Below, one piece after another: positions 38,433-51,102 of a DNA stretch of 64,000 nucleotides. This DNA comes from Eremophila alpestris peregrina (lineage: Eukaryota > Chordata > Aves > Passeriformes > Alaudidae). Each line of letters opens with the position of its first letter. Within the stretch, counting starts at the first letter, position 1. The position numbers and the translations under genes were made by a program. Where the stretch lies: contig WMCF01000088.1 in NCBI GenBank assembly GCA_009792885.1, positions 2,616,982 to 2,680,981 of the forward strand, written 5' to 3'. Below the pieces are notes generated by a model that saw only the letters and a list, made by a program, of their open reading frames with translations, did not search any database and had not been told where the DNA came from.

Positions 38433-39390
38433 CATGCTACTCCTCCAAGGATGCAGAGTGTGAACCTTCTCTGGCTCGTTGGGCTGAGAGGACAGCCAGG
38501 GAAGGGGACCACCATCCTGTTATGCCTTACATGAGCTTCTCCAGGTATCTGTGCTCACTGAAACCCTCCTGCTTGTGTTGCAAGGCCAGAGCAAACACAC
38601 CACTTCTCCCCAGAATAACAGCAGTATTTCCCCCTGCCCTGCCCAAGTCACACCAGCAGAAGCTTAGGCACTTTGCCACCTGCATTTCTTCCTCACACTT
38701 CAGATGTAGTTCCTCAATCAAATTCTGTTCCCTTGTGCTGGAGAAGAGCATTCTGTCTTTAACATTTTAAACTCATGCTTGTGAAAACAGCAACTATGTT
38801 CACTTGAAAATCAAACTGAAGTGAATACATGTGCATACAGAAATACTGACAACAATCTACATCTAAACAATCATCTACATCACATAGGTTTTCCTTAACA
38901 CTTGTTTTTATTCCTCTTGGACAGGAGTCTCCTGAATGTTTTCTCTTTCCAAAAAGCAGAAAAAGTGCATTTCTTTGCTCCAACCCAATCATTTTTGATT
39001 CTGGAGATCTGGAAGCATACTGCTTGTGATTACTCTGCCAAACCATTCCCATCTTTTCTGTGGTACAACTCAGTGCAGCAGCAGGATGTGTCAAACCAGA
39101 GCTGAGTGCAGGAGCACTGCCACCTCTCTCAGATGCTCTGCCTTTGTATCATCACCATCTTAGGCCCTTTCCACCCAGGGCTGCAAACAGTTTCTTGCTA
39201 AGCCAAAAATGAGACAGCTGCTTTGACAATGGATACTGTGGCTCCATCAGATGCAGGAGGCTTTTAAAATAAACCTACTTAAAATACCCCTAAATTTTAA
39301 AAGTAGGAGTATTGCAAAAACAGGAAGTAGCCCCAGAAAAACTTCCAGGAGCTAGAGAAGTTTTCTCAAGCCTTTTTTGTTGAAGCAAAA

Positions 39391-39427
39391 CTTAGCATAG
39401 TTTAACTGCTTGTTAAACTATGCTAAG
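39391..39427. repeat. Perfect hairpin, 16-bp arms, 5-nt loop
   Basis: CTTAGCATAGTTTAAC (39391-39406) is followed by the loop TGCTT and the exact reverse complement (39412-39427). There are no flanking transposon ends. It is not expected by chance in a window of this size. It resembles the 5232 hairpin in being perfect with a tiny loop. Confidence 0.9.
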
Positions 39428-40014
39428 GAGTTAAAAGGTCATACTTGGGTAGGCAGATGACAGGATGCTGCATCTGGTTGTTAAACAAGGGAAACCCTCT
39501 GTCCCTACAAAGAAATAGAAAAATATGCTCACTATTTAGTTGCTATGCAATAAATTTAGCATAAACTCAACACTGCAAGGGACTACAAAATGTCCTTACA
39601 TCTTATGTGTACATTTCTGTCCAAGCCTTTTTTCTCTCAGCTTTATTTCCCAAGACTGATTAATTCAGACTCCCTGCTATGTCCAGCCTGCTTGGGACCA
39701 CCAAGGAGCTGCTAACTCCCTAGGCCAGCCCTAAAAAAAAGCTGGCACTGGCTCCAAGAACCTGTCCATCAGGGAAGGCAAATGGAGCAGAGCACAATTG
39801 CAGCCAGACTGCCTCCACTGGGAGAACTGTCAGAGCTGTCTGTATGCAAAGACTGTGCTGCAGGGCAATCCCAAGCAGGAACCAGCAAAAGTGGTTGCTA
39901 AAATGCACAGAAAGTAATGGAAGAAGAGCAAGAGTCCCTCACTAGCTGTCCAGTATGACACTTCAAAACAGCCAAAGATACCAAGGCAGGGAACTTCTAC
40001 AATTTCTTATTTAA

Positions 40015-40031
40015 TTTTTTTTTTTTTTTTT
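40015..40031. repeat. Poly-T run (17 T)
   Basis: A homopolymer of 17 T with AT-rich left flank. No LINE or retrocopy body was recognised beside it. Confidence 0.9.
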
Positions 40032-43000
40032 GCTGAAGTTGTGGCAGAGGGTCTTGAGTTCAGCTGGGATAAGTAACAAAGGTAAGCACTGATGTCAGTG
40101 CCCTTTTTGTGACCCTCTTTAACCAGAGAGAAATGCCTGGGCAGTAAATGCAGTTAGCTGGCTGAAATAGCCTCTGCAGGCCCCAGGTACATCCTCTCTC
40201 ATTTCTCTGAGTCTCTGACCAGAGGTCACTGGGGAAGCAGCAGACACACACCCAAGTAGCTCCAGTCAAGGCAAAAGGGGTCTCCTACCAGTGTCCTTGA
40301 GGATCCCCAAGCATTACAGAGCCAGCTCGTACCATCACCTGTATTTAAGACTGCAGCTTCTCATGGCCAAGACACTTGTAACTTTTATGGCTTTAGTTGT
40401 TCAGAAATTCATTCCCTGGCTCAAGTTAATGCTTTTGTTTGAGAATTCACTTTTTTAAAGCTCCAGCAAGAAGAGGGCAAGCATTCCCAGGAGCTAAAGT
40501 AGTAAGAAACACATAACTAAACCAAATTAAAAAGAAAGATAGAAGGTAATGACAAAGAGTATGATATAAGTATGAAACCAGAGTCACAAAGGTGACTAAC
40601 CTTAAGCTAGAGAGCAGTTCAGGTGGTTTTTAATTTCCTGGACTGTCATCCTTTGTCACTTAATTAGTCACCTTGTCTGTACCACATCACTGGCATGGGG
40701 TTGTGCTAACTCCAACTTCCCATCTGTTAGTCCAGTTAACATCTAACAAGAACAAAAAGGTTTTGCTGCCCTGAAGGTGGAAGGTTTCATAGGGTTCTGA
40801 CAGCAAATAAATTAAAATTTTGAAATGGAATAAATTCTACTTTACTGCAGAGGCTGTCAGCTGAGTGCACCATTCACTTACAAGCAATAATTAGTTCCAG
40901 TAAATGAGCTATGTGGAAACGGGGCTCCAGCCAGCAGCAACTCTACCAAGCCACGGGACAAAGATGAATGTTAAAATGAGCTAATTAAATTCTCTCTGGC
41001 TCAGCACAAAGATCAATGCTCCTGACAGCCAAGGGTTCAGCACGTGGCATCCCAACAGCCCTGTGATGTGGGCCAGAGGAGGTGGAACACCCCTCTTGGG
41101 AGGGGCCAGCACAGGAGACAGGCATTCAACAGGGACAGGAACAGAAGCATGGGGACACCTGCTACTTGCATGCCAGATGCTGAGATGGCATTTTGACCAA
41201 AAGCAAACTTGGCTCAGCACTTTCATTATCTTTTCTACCACCATTAAACACATCTCCCAGTCTGAACTGAAACCTCACCCACCTCTCTGCTGCAGGTCCA
41301 CTGCAATAAATGTGATTTTAGCCACCAGCAGAAGACCAAAAATACCAGACAATCAAAATACAGATGACAGAAGTGGGCAGCATTTTTGCTGCCCCAAGAG
41401 TTTGCTGGATTCAGGCTGTTATCACCATTTCTACCTCTTGCTGACAGGGAAGAAAATGAGATGATTCAAAGATTCTTCTGCTAGGGAACAGGAGAGACAC
41501 CCACCCACCCAGAGATGCCCACAATTCTATGTTCAAGGCATTTAAACAAAAAGCAAGAAGTTAACATTTAAGTGTCTGGTCAGAATGTGGCACCACATTC
41601 TTGGTTTTCCTGTAAGCATCTTCTAATAATCACAGTGCAGAATGTATTAGGAAGGGTTTCTTTTTGTTTGTCCTTCTCCCAAACCCTGTTGCTTAAGACA
41701 GAAGAACCTATTCCAATAAGGAATTACTTGAAACTGGCAGTGTTTTTAGAAAAGCTCTGTGCTCTGATGAAGGGACATGCTGGCTTATTGATGCCCCAGA
41801 GCCAGGATGGCAGGAGATGGCACTTTGGCTGCTCCAAGGGACACCTTCCACAAGGGACAGGGCACAAAACAGATGAGCTGTTTTTTTCACTCCTAATGGG
41901 AAGCTGGGATTAGTGTCTTCCATCTTGGAAACCTATGTCAGGACACACAAACTTATCACAACAAAGAAAACTTGAAGTCTTGTCCCCAAATACAGCCTGG
42001 GAAGTGCATTCAGCACATTTTCTTGCACTGCAGGACATCAGACAGATTCTTTGTTGATGCAGACCAACAAAGGGCTGTTCAGCTCCAGGCTGATGCACTG
42101 TGACCTGGCATCAACAGCCAAGGAAGCCTCCTCATTCTGCCTCTGCCATTTGTCTGTGGGTCAAGGATACTACTTCCTCTGCTGTATCCATTAGGGACTG
42201 CCTTTTCTTCTTTTTGGTAAACACTTTGAATTCTACCTACAAAAACTGATGGAAAAACCCAGTGTGCAGACACATACACATGCACAACAGAGGACTGAGG
42301 TTCTATTTTATGCACAAGGTATTTGTAACTATTCTTCATTATTGTGCACTTACTCCTACTTCTCCTCTTACAGAACTCTCAAAACCAACAGGATTGATAA
42401 ACTTATACATTGTACTAATTTTAAAAAATACATCTGTTTTTTTCAGGAGCTGCTTCACTTTCCCATTTGAGGGTCTGTGTATGTCCAAATACTTCTGTAT
42501 GACCTACCCAACAACACACCTACTCTGCAGAGTCACCTGTAATGGAAATTGTAAGGACTAAGTGCATTCTTTTCTTAAGCTGTTCCACTTGTTCTCCTGA
42601 GAAATGAGCTGTTATCCTGATGGGTCAGCCCAGCCACCTGAGGCCATGACCCTGCCTTGCAGGTATCTATTCACCAATCTGCCTGCAGAAATGCACATTT
42701 CAGGTTATGAGCTCTTCAGTCTGGCAGCTTGCCTTTTGCTACATATACCTTAAGAGCAACATACATGCTCTGATAAAAGCCTAAATTGCCACAAATTACT
42801 TTTCACCATTGAGTGCTTTGCCCAACAATGCTGCAAATAGATCCAGTCTATGTGCACGAAACCTTTCCTCACAGTTTCTTCCTTTTACACTGCATTCTCC
42901 TCCTCCTTCCTACCTTCCATGTGCCCCATGCTTTGCCCTTGGCAGCAGAGGCTTACAATAACAGGCATTTTTCAAAGGGATGCAAAAAACCCCTTATATT

Positions 43001-45439
43001 CTGGTTATCTGCAGGGCAGAATTCACTACACATTTATTATTATTATTCAGTTTCAAAGTGCCAGGAAATGAAGGTCAAATACATCTGAACTTCAGCTAGA
43101 GTTGATCCAGAGAGCAAATGTCTTTAAATCACTTCAGCTAGCCAGAGGCCAGAGTGGTGCTGTAAATCACTGACCATCAGCAGCTTCCTGTGGCTGTAGA
43201 TGTTCAGAAAGGACTGACATTCAGGAAAGGACTGCAGTAGATGTTGCCTCAGCTTGAGAATCAACACTGCAGAGCCACACTGACTGAGGAAAAACCTGCA
43301 CTGAGATTTTCACCCCCAGTGTGAGTTGGCTTTGGGCAACACATAACTCAGTACTTCTCTCAATGCTGGAATATGTTACCTCTGGAAGCCAGCTTAGCAG
43401 TGTGGAAATGTTCCCTCTTGACCAAGCTGATTTAGAAAAGGTTTTAATGATGTAAAAGCAAGCAATGCTGATCACACATTTATTTATTCCAAAAACTACT
43501 GCACTGCATCTGCAGTTGGGATTACTCCCAACACTTCTAAATTCCAATTGGTTGTCTGGTGACTCGTTTTAACTAAAACATCCACACCAAATCTTTCAAT
43601 AAGTTAAAAGAAATATTTTAAACCCTGTGGTCTGTTCATGGGGGAAAGCAGCTTGGGGTTGCTACTGCCAGTCTAAGCAGCTCACAGCCATGAGGGGACA
43701 GGAGACAAAGCCTGGCTTGGTTGTGATTGTGAAGAGGAGCTGGAGAAGATGAAAAGCTGTCTCAGCATCCAAGAATCTTGGCTAAGTGGGACTCAGATAC
43801 ACAGCACACAGGAGACACTGTTCAATCATTTATAGAAACCAAGGTAAGCAGTGTCAGCACATTTGGCCTGAGAGGAAACAGTTTCCTGATCCTCCGGAGG
43901 CAGAAGTAACCTGGCTACATTAATGACTGCCACTAAGTGAGGATTAAAGAATGGAAACAGAGAAGGACAAGGAAAGCAAAGGATAAAATGAGCACGTCAA
44001 TATTTTCACAGCTTGTATTCAGCAGCCCAGCTAGAACTCCAAGGGGGTTTGTTTCAGGAACCTCAGAGAAAGAGAAAACTGCTACATTTGGTGGAAATAC
44101 ATGGTGTCTGGGTTTTACCATTGGTGTTTCTAACAGTTTCTCTGATTCTGTAACTAGCAGGGAAGGAAATAGTTCTGGTGACAATTGCCACTGAGGCATT
44201 TTGTTGTGTTTACTGGCACAGACCTGTCATTAACACTCCACTTCTCTTAACCACAATTTATTCCCCCTGTAGTCACTCATTGAAGATAAGTCTGGGGGCT
44301 GTTTTCCTGGTCTTGTCAAGTTGAATTTTAACACATTCTACTTGGAAGATGTACCCCCTGCTACTTTATATCTATAATTTATTGTATAATGAGTACCTAT
44401 AAATTCTTATGATAGCTGAAAAGACTTGCAGGATGGATTGCTGGCCTGTTTTTTTTGGTTTTGTTTTTTTTTTTTCTCAGGTTGTCAGCAAAGCAGAGAG
44501 AGTCACTGAGTTCCTCCTGTCACCTACTTTGGCCACAGCTGAGGCTGTCTCCCTCCACTGAAGGATCTTACCTCCAGAAGGAAGGCTGTCACAAGACTCT
44601 CACTGCTAATGAAGATGCTGGCACAACAATGCACTGCAGTCTCTGCATTTTCTTTAGGAGGCACCAGCTATTTCAGACACCCATGGAATGGTTGTATGGG
44701 CACAAGCTGCCTCTTCACCTGCTGGAGGGGAAAAGCTCACTAGGGATTCTGGACAGGGACTGTCTAACAGTCATTTAGTGAAACAGAAACCACCAACACT
44801 ACAAGCTGGTATCCAAAAGAAAATATTTCATTAAGATCTGAAACTGAAAAATATTCCACCTATTAGGGACATAGAAGATATGCTGGATATGTTTCCATAC
44901 TTTGGTCCAGCACCACAAGTAAGAAGACCCATTGGAAGCTGGAGACTTTTCTATTTGGGACATTACATTCCCCCTACCTCTCAGAGCCAAGACAAAAACA
45001 CTACTAAGTTTTAAGAAGTTATTACAATTTTTTTTTCCTTTTTCAGTGAACAGAAAAAAAAAAAACCAACCAAAAAACCCCAACCTACTTCAGAATACAG
45101 GTATTGTACTATATTCATCTATTCATCTTATTAAACTCTGCTTTTCATCTGTCCTTGGACTAACAGCACTTTCTAAAACAACCCCTAGCCTTGAGTTACC
45201 TTATGGATGCAAATCCAAGTGTGTGTGTTGATGCAATCAGGCTGTTCCCAGGCAGAGCTCTTGCAAGGAATAAAGGCAGGATGTGCCAAGATTGCAAAGG
45301 GCTTTCACTCAGGAGTGACAGACACAATCAACACAGAAAATCAGCCACTGCCTTTCATCTCTTTACAAATGCCTTGACAGCCAAGATATTGCAAACCAAC
45401 AAGTGTAAGTCTTTCCCTTTATCACCACAGTAATTGAGA

Positions 45440-45470
45440 GGGAGGGAAAAGGCAGGGAGGGGAGGAGAGG
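45440..45470 (+). other. G-rich tract with four G3 runs (possible G-quadruplex)
   Basis: GGG runs lie at 45440-45442, 45444-45446, 45455-45457 and 45459-45462, with loops of 1, 8 and 1 nt, inside a wider purine-rich stretch (45436-45490). The middle loop is one base longer than the usual limit, so quadruplex formation is only possible, not predicted. Confidence 0.5.
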
Positions 45471-47631
45471 ACAGAAGAGGAGGGCCTGAGGAGCTGGGAT
45501 GAAGTATCAGCACAAAGCAGCACAATGAGACTGACAGCTGGCCAGAGTCACTTCAGCTTTGCTAAGCAAGGATTTAAGGATGCTGCACATCTGGACAAGC
45601 CTGGCATGAGCACACACTACAGGCTGGCCTCAGGTCTGTGCTGCCCCACAGCACTGAGAGCATTTCCTTAGCTGCTGCTGTTGAGCCCTGTCCTCCCAGA
45701 GCTCCAGCACACTCAGCACAGAAGGAAAGCAGCACATGCTGCTCTGTGCTAAGCTCATTGCTGCTTTGGCTTCCAGACTCTCTTGTCCAGAATTAAGGAT
45801 GTGTTCCTTTCCCTCCAGCATCCAGGACTGTAACACACCTATAGCCCCTGCATGGGGTGGAGGTGGACAGACAAGGCAGATGAAACAACCACCTTCCAAA
45901 GGACAGCACAGGAGCCTTTTGTGTTACTTACAGGGCTGGGCATGTCTTATGCCAGCAAGAAATTAAGGACATATGAGTTTATGAGACAGGGTTAGAAAGC
46001 AAGAACTGCTGCACTGGTTTGGGTCCATCCTCTTGCTTAAGTGCTCTTTTCTGTTACACTAATTCTGTTTATCCTGAAGATTTTCCTGTGATATACCAGA
46101 AAATTTCCTCGGTACATCCAATAACCCAAGAGTCAACTTGGTATATCAGAGACATGATGGAAATACAAAATAAGACACAATAAAATATTATCACTTTTTT
46201 TGGCTTGGGATGAGTTGATTTTTCTTATCATCCATGTGCTATTAAACAATTTGAGGGTGTCAATAAAACTTCAGATGATTCTCTTGAGAAAGTAAACCCC
46301 CCTTTGACAGGACTGTAGACTGAGAGACTTTCTGTGGGTAACAAAGCAGGTTACTGTCTGAGACAGGACCAAGACCAAGGTCTCTCAGCTCCTGCACCTA
46401 ATGACAAGGTTGAATGTACACTCCCAGCTCAGCCATGTTCTAACAACGGGGTGTAACTCCATAATCCTGTAGTTACCAAGTGCAGCCTTTTCCCAGTGTG
46501 CCAGTTCAAACAATGGCAAGAGAACAGCAACAGCTCAGTATGCACAGCTGCCCTGGCACTGCAGGGGGAAGCCACATCAGCCTATGACCACTGCATGGCT
46601 TTCTGTCATCAGCTGGCTCTGTGGTATCTCTAATTTCAAGTGCACTGAAGTTAACTTTGAGGGGTCAAGAACAAGCTGGGCAAGCTGTGCAGTACCCTAG
46701 AAGCTGAGCTCAAGCTGAAGATTTTTGCACTGATGTGGATGTCTTTGAGATCAGAATGCCCTAAGCACCATATTAAGTAAGGAAGGGACACAGAAGACAT
46801 TTGTTAGAGCACATCCTCGAAGGCACAGCTCCAATGTCACGGCCTATGTGCCACCAGAGACACCCAAGATAAACACAAATGGCAAAAAACACTGCCTGAA
46901 GACCTCTACCTGGGAGCAAACACGACAGAGGATGCAGTAGAGGTTAGCCAGTGCTCCCTGCCTTTTTAAAGAAAATTTTTAACCATATTTCGGATTTCTA
47001 CTTTTTCTTTCTCCCCAGTGTAGAGCATTACAGCCAAGCAGTACTGTTGCAGTACTGACCCCATCCCATGGCACATTCTGGAAGTTTCACTGGCACTGTT
47101 TTGGAAAGAACCACAGCATCATATGAGCTTAGCTGAGGGTCATACAGAGAAGCCCATTTCATACACATTCCTGTAATACATCCATTTCCTATATACAACT
47201 GGTGAGCAAAATCTCCCAGAGACTTTAAACCTGTTATTTCTTAAGTCACCTCTAAACTACTTATCTCCATTAGCAATCTGGAATGCACAAGTTACCTGTC
47301 ACAGTGTGAAGGGCAATTAAGTAAAGCAGAGTCTTACAGGAGTTGATAACTTTTTGCTTGCTTTGCTGGGGATTTTCTGGACATCCCTTGCCATCATTTC
47401 CTCCAGGGCTGCACTTTGAGAGTCCCTAGAAATGTCCACCACCACTCACAGCAGATCCAAGCTAAATCTGAAATACAGCACCACTTGATTTTCTGCTCAA
47501 CCAAAGGCAATGCCTACAAAAGCAAAGTGTCTCTCCCAGGCTGGGGACTGCTGAAGCAACTACATCTGCCTTAAAATTCTTCTTAGCATGCATCCTACTT
47601 TGTGGAAAAACTAGTAACCTGCTGATGACTT

Positions 47632-47639
47632 ATGCAAAT
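47632..47639 (+). promoter_or_regulatory. Octamer motif ATGCAAAT (POU-factor site)
   Basis: An exact match to the octamer bound by POU-domain factors. A single 8-mer is expected about twice in this length on both strands, so it is weak evidence alone. Confidence 0.2.
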
Positions 47640-48609
47640 AAGCAATGCTCTGTGCCAGAGACAATATGACACCAGAATCAGGCAGGAAGAGATGTTTCCA
47701 CTGTGAAACAGGACTCGCCAGTGCTCACAGTATCACCCCCAGAACACAGGGTGGCTGGCACCAGCACACCACACCCAGCCTTGCCCCCTTCACTACTTTC
47801 CCTTCATTCCACATGCCTTCTCTCTCATCCTTGCTCAACTCTTCAGAGCAGCAAACTCAAGTGACATGTGCCTATCATCAGGCATTTGGTAAGAAATACC
47901 AGTTACATTTAAAGGTGATTGATGCTTATGGGACATGGGTCCCACAAGTGCCACAGTCATGGCAGCCACAGAGGTGTGACAGTAGGAAAATTGTCCAAAT
48001 AGATTACAGTATGATAGTTCTCCAGTCCTTAAGTGCCTCAGTCCCTGAATTCCTTACAAAAATCCCCAGCTCTGACTTCCGTATCTAAAAAGGAAACAAG
48101 GAAAATAGTGGCAATGCCTCTTCTCCTGCTGTCCCAGTTTCATGACAGCTCTTGTCTGTTTGCAGCAGAGCACAGGTGGGTTCTGCTGATAAGTATTCAG
48201 GCACTGATATCTTACTATGTGCAGGTAATAAATTTGTAAACAAAATGCTTGGATTGGGCAGAGGGATGTCATAAAGGAGAATTTCAAGCTGGGTCCAAAA
48301 CAGATTGTGGGTGTTCCCTTGAGAGGCTGTAAAGGCCAGGCTCAAATCTTTTCTCCAAAACAGATCTGTAAACAACTTCTAGTCACAAAGTTCACACCAT
48401 TATACTCAGCAAGTATGTCACTCTCCATTTATGTAATTCATAAGGAGCCTGGAGCCCATTTCACACAGAACTCTTCCATCTCCACTCTCCTGGGGCCCCA
48501 TGAACAAGCATTGCCCAGCTCATCCTGCACAGGCCCTGCAGGAGGCATTCCCACACGAGCTCCTGCCAGTGACCCACACCCTCAGTGCTCACCAGCACTA
48601 ACATTCCAA

Positions 48610-48727
48610 GTGCCCAGGAGCCCCTTAATTTCAAAATTCGTAATTTGGAGGGAGGGGGTTTACATTCTCCATTGCAAGGGAGGCTCCTGCCTTCCTCAGC
48701 AGGCATCTGTCTTTCCAAACCAAGACA
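48610..48727 (+). mobile_element. 3' fragment of the 14798 LTR family
   Basis: From GCCCAGGAGCCCCTTAATTT to CCAAACCAAGACA the sequence aligns to the last ~120 bp of the 713-bp LTR, with matching GGAGGGAGGGGGTTTAC and AAGGGAGGCTCCTGCCTTCC blocks. The 3' end (48727) is at the exact family terminus; everything 5' is missing. Orientation is +. The overlapping minus-strand and plus-strand ORFs are artefacts. Confidence 0.9.
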
Positions 48728-50534
48728 CTGAGCTGAGCCTGGAGCTGCAGAGGAAGTGTCACCTTTCACTGCTTCACAAGGCTCCAGTGGGAAATTCTGG
48801 GTGAAATCTGAAGGTAACACACAAAGTCGGAATCACCACGGCCTGTTACTCTCCACCATCTCAGCAGTAACCTCTAAGGCCATTCACGTTTTATACCTGC
48901 AAATCTAAAGGCAACATTTTGCAAATTACAAAGGCTTTGAGCATCAGGTGGCATTCAGTGAACGTGAAAGGCCTTGGTTCCATCCAGCAGGAAGTCTGAG
49001 ATGTGCCAGTGAACACTGATCTGCTGATGTTTCACTGTTTTCAGGGTGAGACCCTGCAGCTCCCCAAAGGGCAGGAGGGTTTCTGTGCCATGGGGATTCA
49101 GCAAGGCCTGCCTCAGATCCTGTTTGATACCAGTTCCCAACACAGAACTCATTAACAGCTGGTGACACTGTGACATAAGACATAGGCAAGATGGAGCAGT
49201 GAAATAAAAACCAGAGGAAGGGTCCTGGTGTGCTCTGAAATCCTCATTGTCATATCCCCTTTCCTATGAAAATCCTGGACAAAATCAGACAAACTTACCA
49301 GGAACACTAATTGCCAGCACTGCAGGAGGCACAGATCATACTGCCAGCCAAAATGCTCACAAAATGCTCCTCCTCCTAATTTTTTATCACCCTTTCTCTG
49401 ATAATTCCCTACATTTATTAGCAGTTTAAAGTGTGTTCCACTACTACTATGTGAATTTGCTTTTGATTAAGCAATCAGGCAATGCTAAGGAAATGACAAA
49501 ACATGGGGTGACACAATAGAAAGCATTAAGATGCCTTATTTGCTCCCCCAAAAGAACTGCATGGTGCAACTGAAAACACTAAGCAAGTGGAAGCCAACAG
49601 GAAAAGCTGGACAAATACAGATTCCTGACTTCTTGAAGCTAAATCCCTGTAAAGAAAATGACTATTCTCTCTCAGCACCACATGCTTCTGATTGTATCCA
49701 AATGCATGAAAATAACAATGCTTTACCCTAAGTGGACCAATCTTGGGAAATTATTTGCATGGTGAAAAGCTGTACTTCACTTGCTGGAGACTGCCTAAGT
49801 ACCAGGCTGCATCAGTCACTCACAGTGCCATGCTCTCTCCAACAAAAGCCAACACTGATTGCAACACTTTCATGGAGACAGAACGAGTCAAAAATAGTGT
49901 TTTGACCTTAAGATGATGGACTTTATGCATCACAGCAAAGCCTTTAACACCTCACAGCTGCTGGAACAATTTTTAAAGCAAGTATTCTATTCCCTGATTC
50001 ACATAGCAAACTTGTCTCTTTTTTAGAGCTGGCATGTACAACTTGTGGATCTGTCAAAGCAGAAGGCCATTACTCAGATGGACATAAGAGCTGCCTTAAA
50101 ACACTAGGCTCTGTTACAGAAATGCCTTAATGAAGATTAAGCAAAGTGCCTGAAATCAAAGATTACTGACCCATTTGAGCACAAGAGCTGCAGCCTTCTG
50201 TAACAAAGGATTTGGGATACTTCAGCACAATGATGAGTCACACATAGTGGGAAGACTTAAAGAAAACTCAGTTATATAGGGACCAGCATTTCTGCCCTCC
50301 TGGAAGATACTTTTTTTTTTTTCATTCCAACTCCACACTTTCAATTCACACATTTGAAAATGGTATCCAAGATCTGAAGAAAACATTACAGAGCTGTTTA
50401 AAATAAAAAGCTGTTTAAAAACATTTGTGGAATGAAGTACACAATAAGAAGAATCTCAATTTCTGCACTGCTGCATTTGCTAACAGAATTCATGCTTTCT
50501 ATTTTGAGGCTATTACAAATTCTAATTTTATTCT
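48728..50534 (-). other. MAP2: Intronic sequence, no feature recognised
   Basis: Unique-looking sequence without exon, RNA gene or transposon that I can identify. A short T run lies at about 50311-50322. Confidence 0.5.
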
Positions 50535-50604
50535 ATTTATGTAATATTATAATATTTATTATATTTTTGAGCCACCCTAAAGCTCAAAAATTATTTACAT
50601 AAAT
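50535..50604. repeat. AT-rich imperfect inverted repeat beside CR1
   Basis: Outer arms ATTTATGTAA (50535-50544) and TTACATAAAT (50595-50604) and inner arms TTTTTGAGC (50564-50572) and GCTCAAAAA (50582-50590) nest in one structure with a 9-nt central loop. The unpaired part of the left side is extra AT-rich sequence. It lies about 30 bp upstream of the CR1 fragment. Confidence 0.8.
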
Positions 50605-50635
50605 GTAAAGACATAACGGATCTCCTTAAAAGAAG

Positions 50636-51102
50636 AGGATGATCAGCTCTAATATGTTGGATCAAGTCCAGAGGAGGGACACCAAGTTGATTAAAGGGCT
50701 GGACCACCTCTCCTGTGAGAAAAGGCTGAAAGAATTGGGGTTCAGCCTCAAAAAGAGAAGGCTTTGGGATGACCTAACTGCAGTACCTGAAGGGAGCCAA
50801 CAAGAAGGACTACCTATTACAGTACTGAGTAACAGAAAAGGGGAAATGGCTTCACACTGACAGAGGGAAGGTTTAGATTGGATATTAGGAAAAAATTATT
50901 TACTGGGAGGGTAGGGAGGCACTGGAACAAACTGTCCAGAGAAGTGGTTGATGCCCCATCCCTGGAAGAGTTCAAGGCCAGGTTGGACAGGACTTGGAGC
51001 TACCTGGTCTAGCAGAAGGTGTGCCTGTCCATGGCAGAGGGGGTTGGAACTTCCTCTTTAAGGTCCCTTCCAACCCAAACAGTTCTGTGATTCTGTGGTT
51101 CT
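50636..51102 (+). mobile_element. CR1 LINE, 5'-truncated 3' end
   Basis: The sequence shows the CR1 3' region: GTCCAGAGGAGGGACACC, CACCTCTCCTGTGAGAAAAGGCTG, GAGGCACTGGAACAA, GATGCCCCATCCCTGGAAGAG, and GGTCCCTTCCAACCCAAAC. It ends in two copies of the 8-bp terminal repeat (GTTCTGTG, ATTCTGTG). CR1 elements are non-LTR retrotransposons usually truncated at the 5' end and lacking a poly-A tail, exactly as here. Only about 470 bp remain. Small deletions in the middle (about 50795-50860) mark it as old. The 73-codon ORF at 50639 is a remnant, not a gene. Confidence 0.95.

Larger units (their letters stand above)
28017..48609 (-). other. MAP2: Long MAP2 5' intronic block
   Basis: No exon or RNA gene is recognised. 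Contents I can support: a 20-bp-period duplication at 35721-35753, an A-rich tract at 36065-36125, a possible conserved segment at 37380-37540, a 15-bp direct repeat at 38382-38432, the hairpin at 39391-39427, a 17-T run at 40015-40031, a G-rich tract at 45440-45470, a T run facing an A run at 45028-45065, and an octamer motif at 47632-47639. The remainder is unique-looking, stop-dense sequence. Confidence 0.55.

Noticed and set aside
48307..48804. 165-codon + strand ORF
   Set aside because: Its C-terminal part runs through the LTR fragment at 48610-48727, so it is a chance ORF across unrelated sequence.
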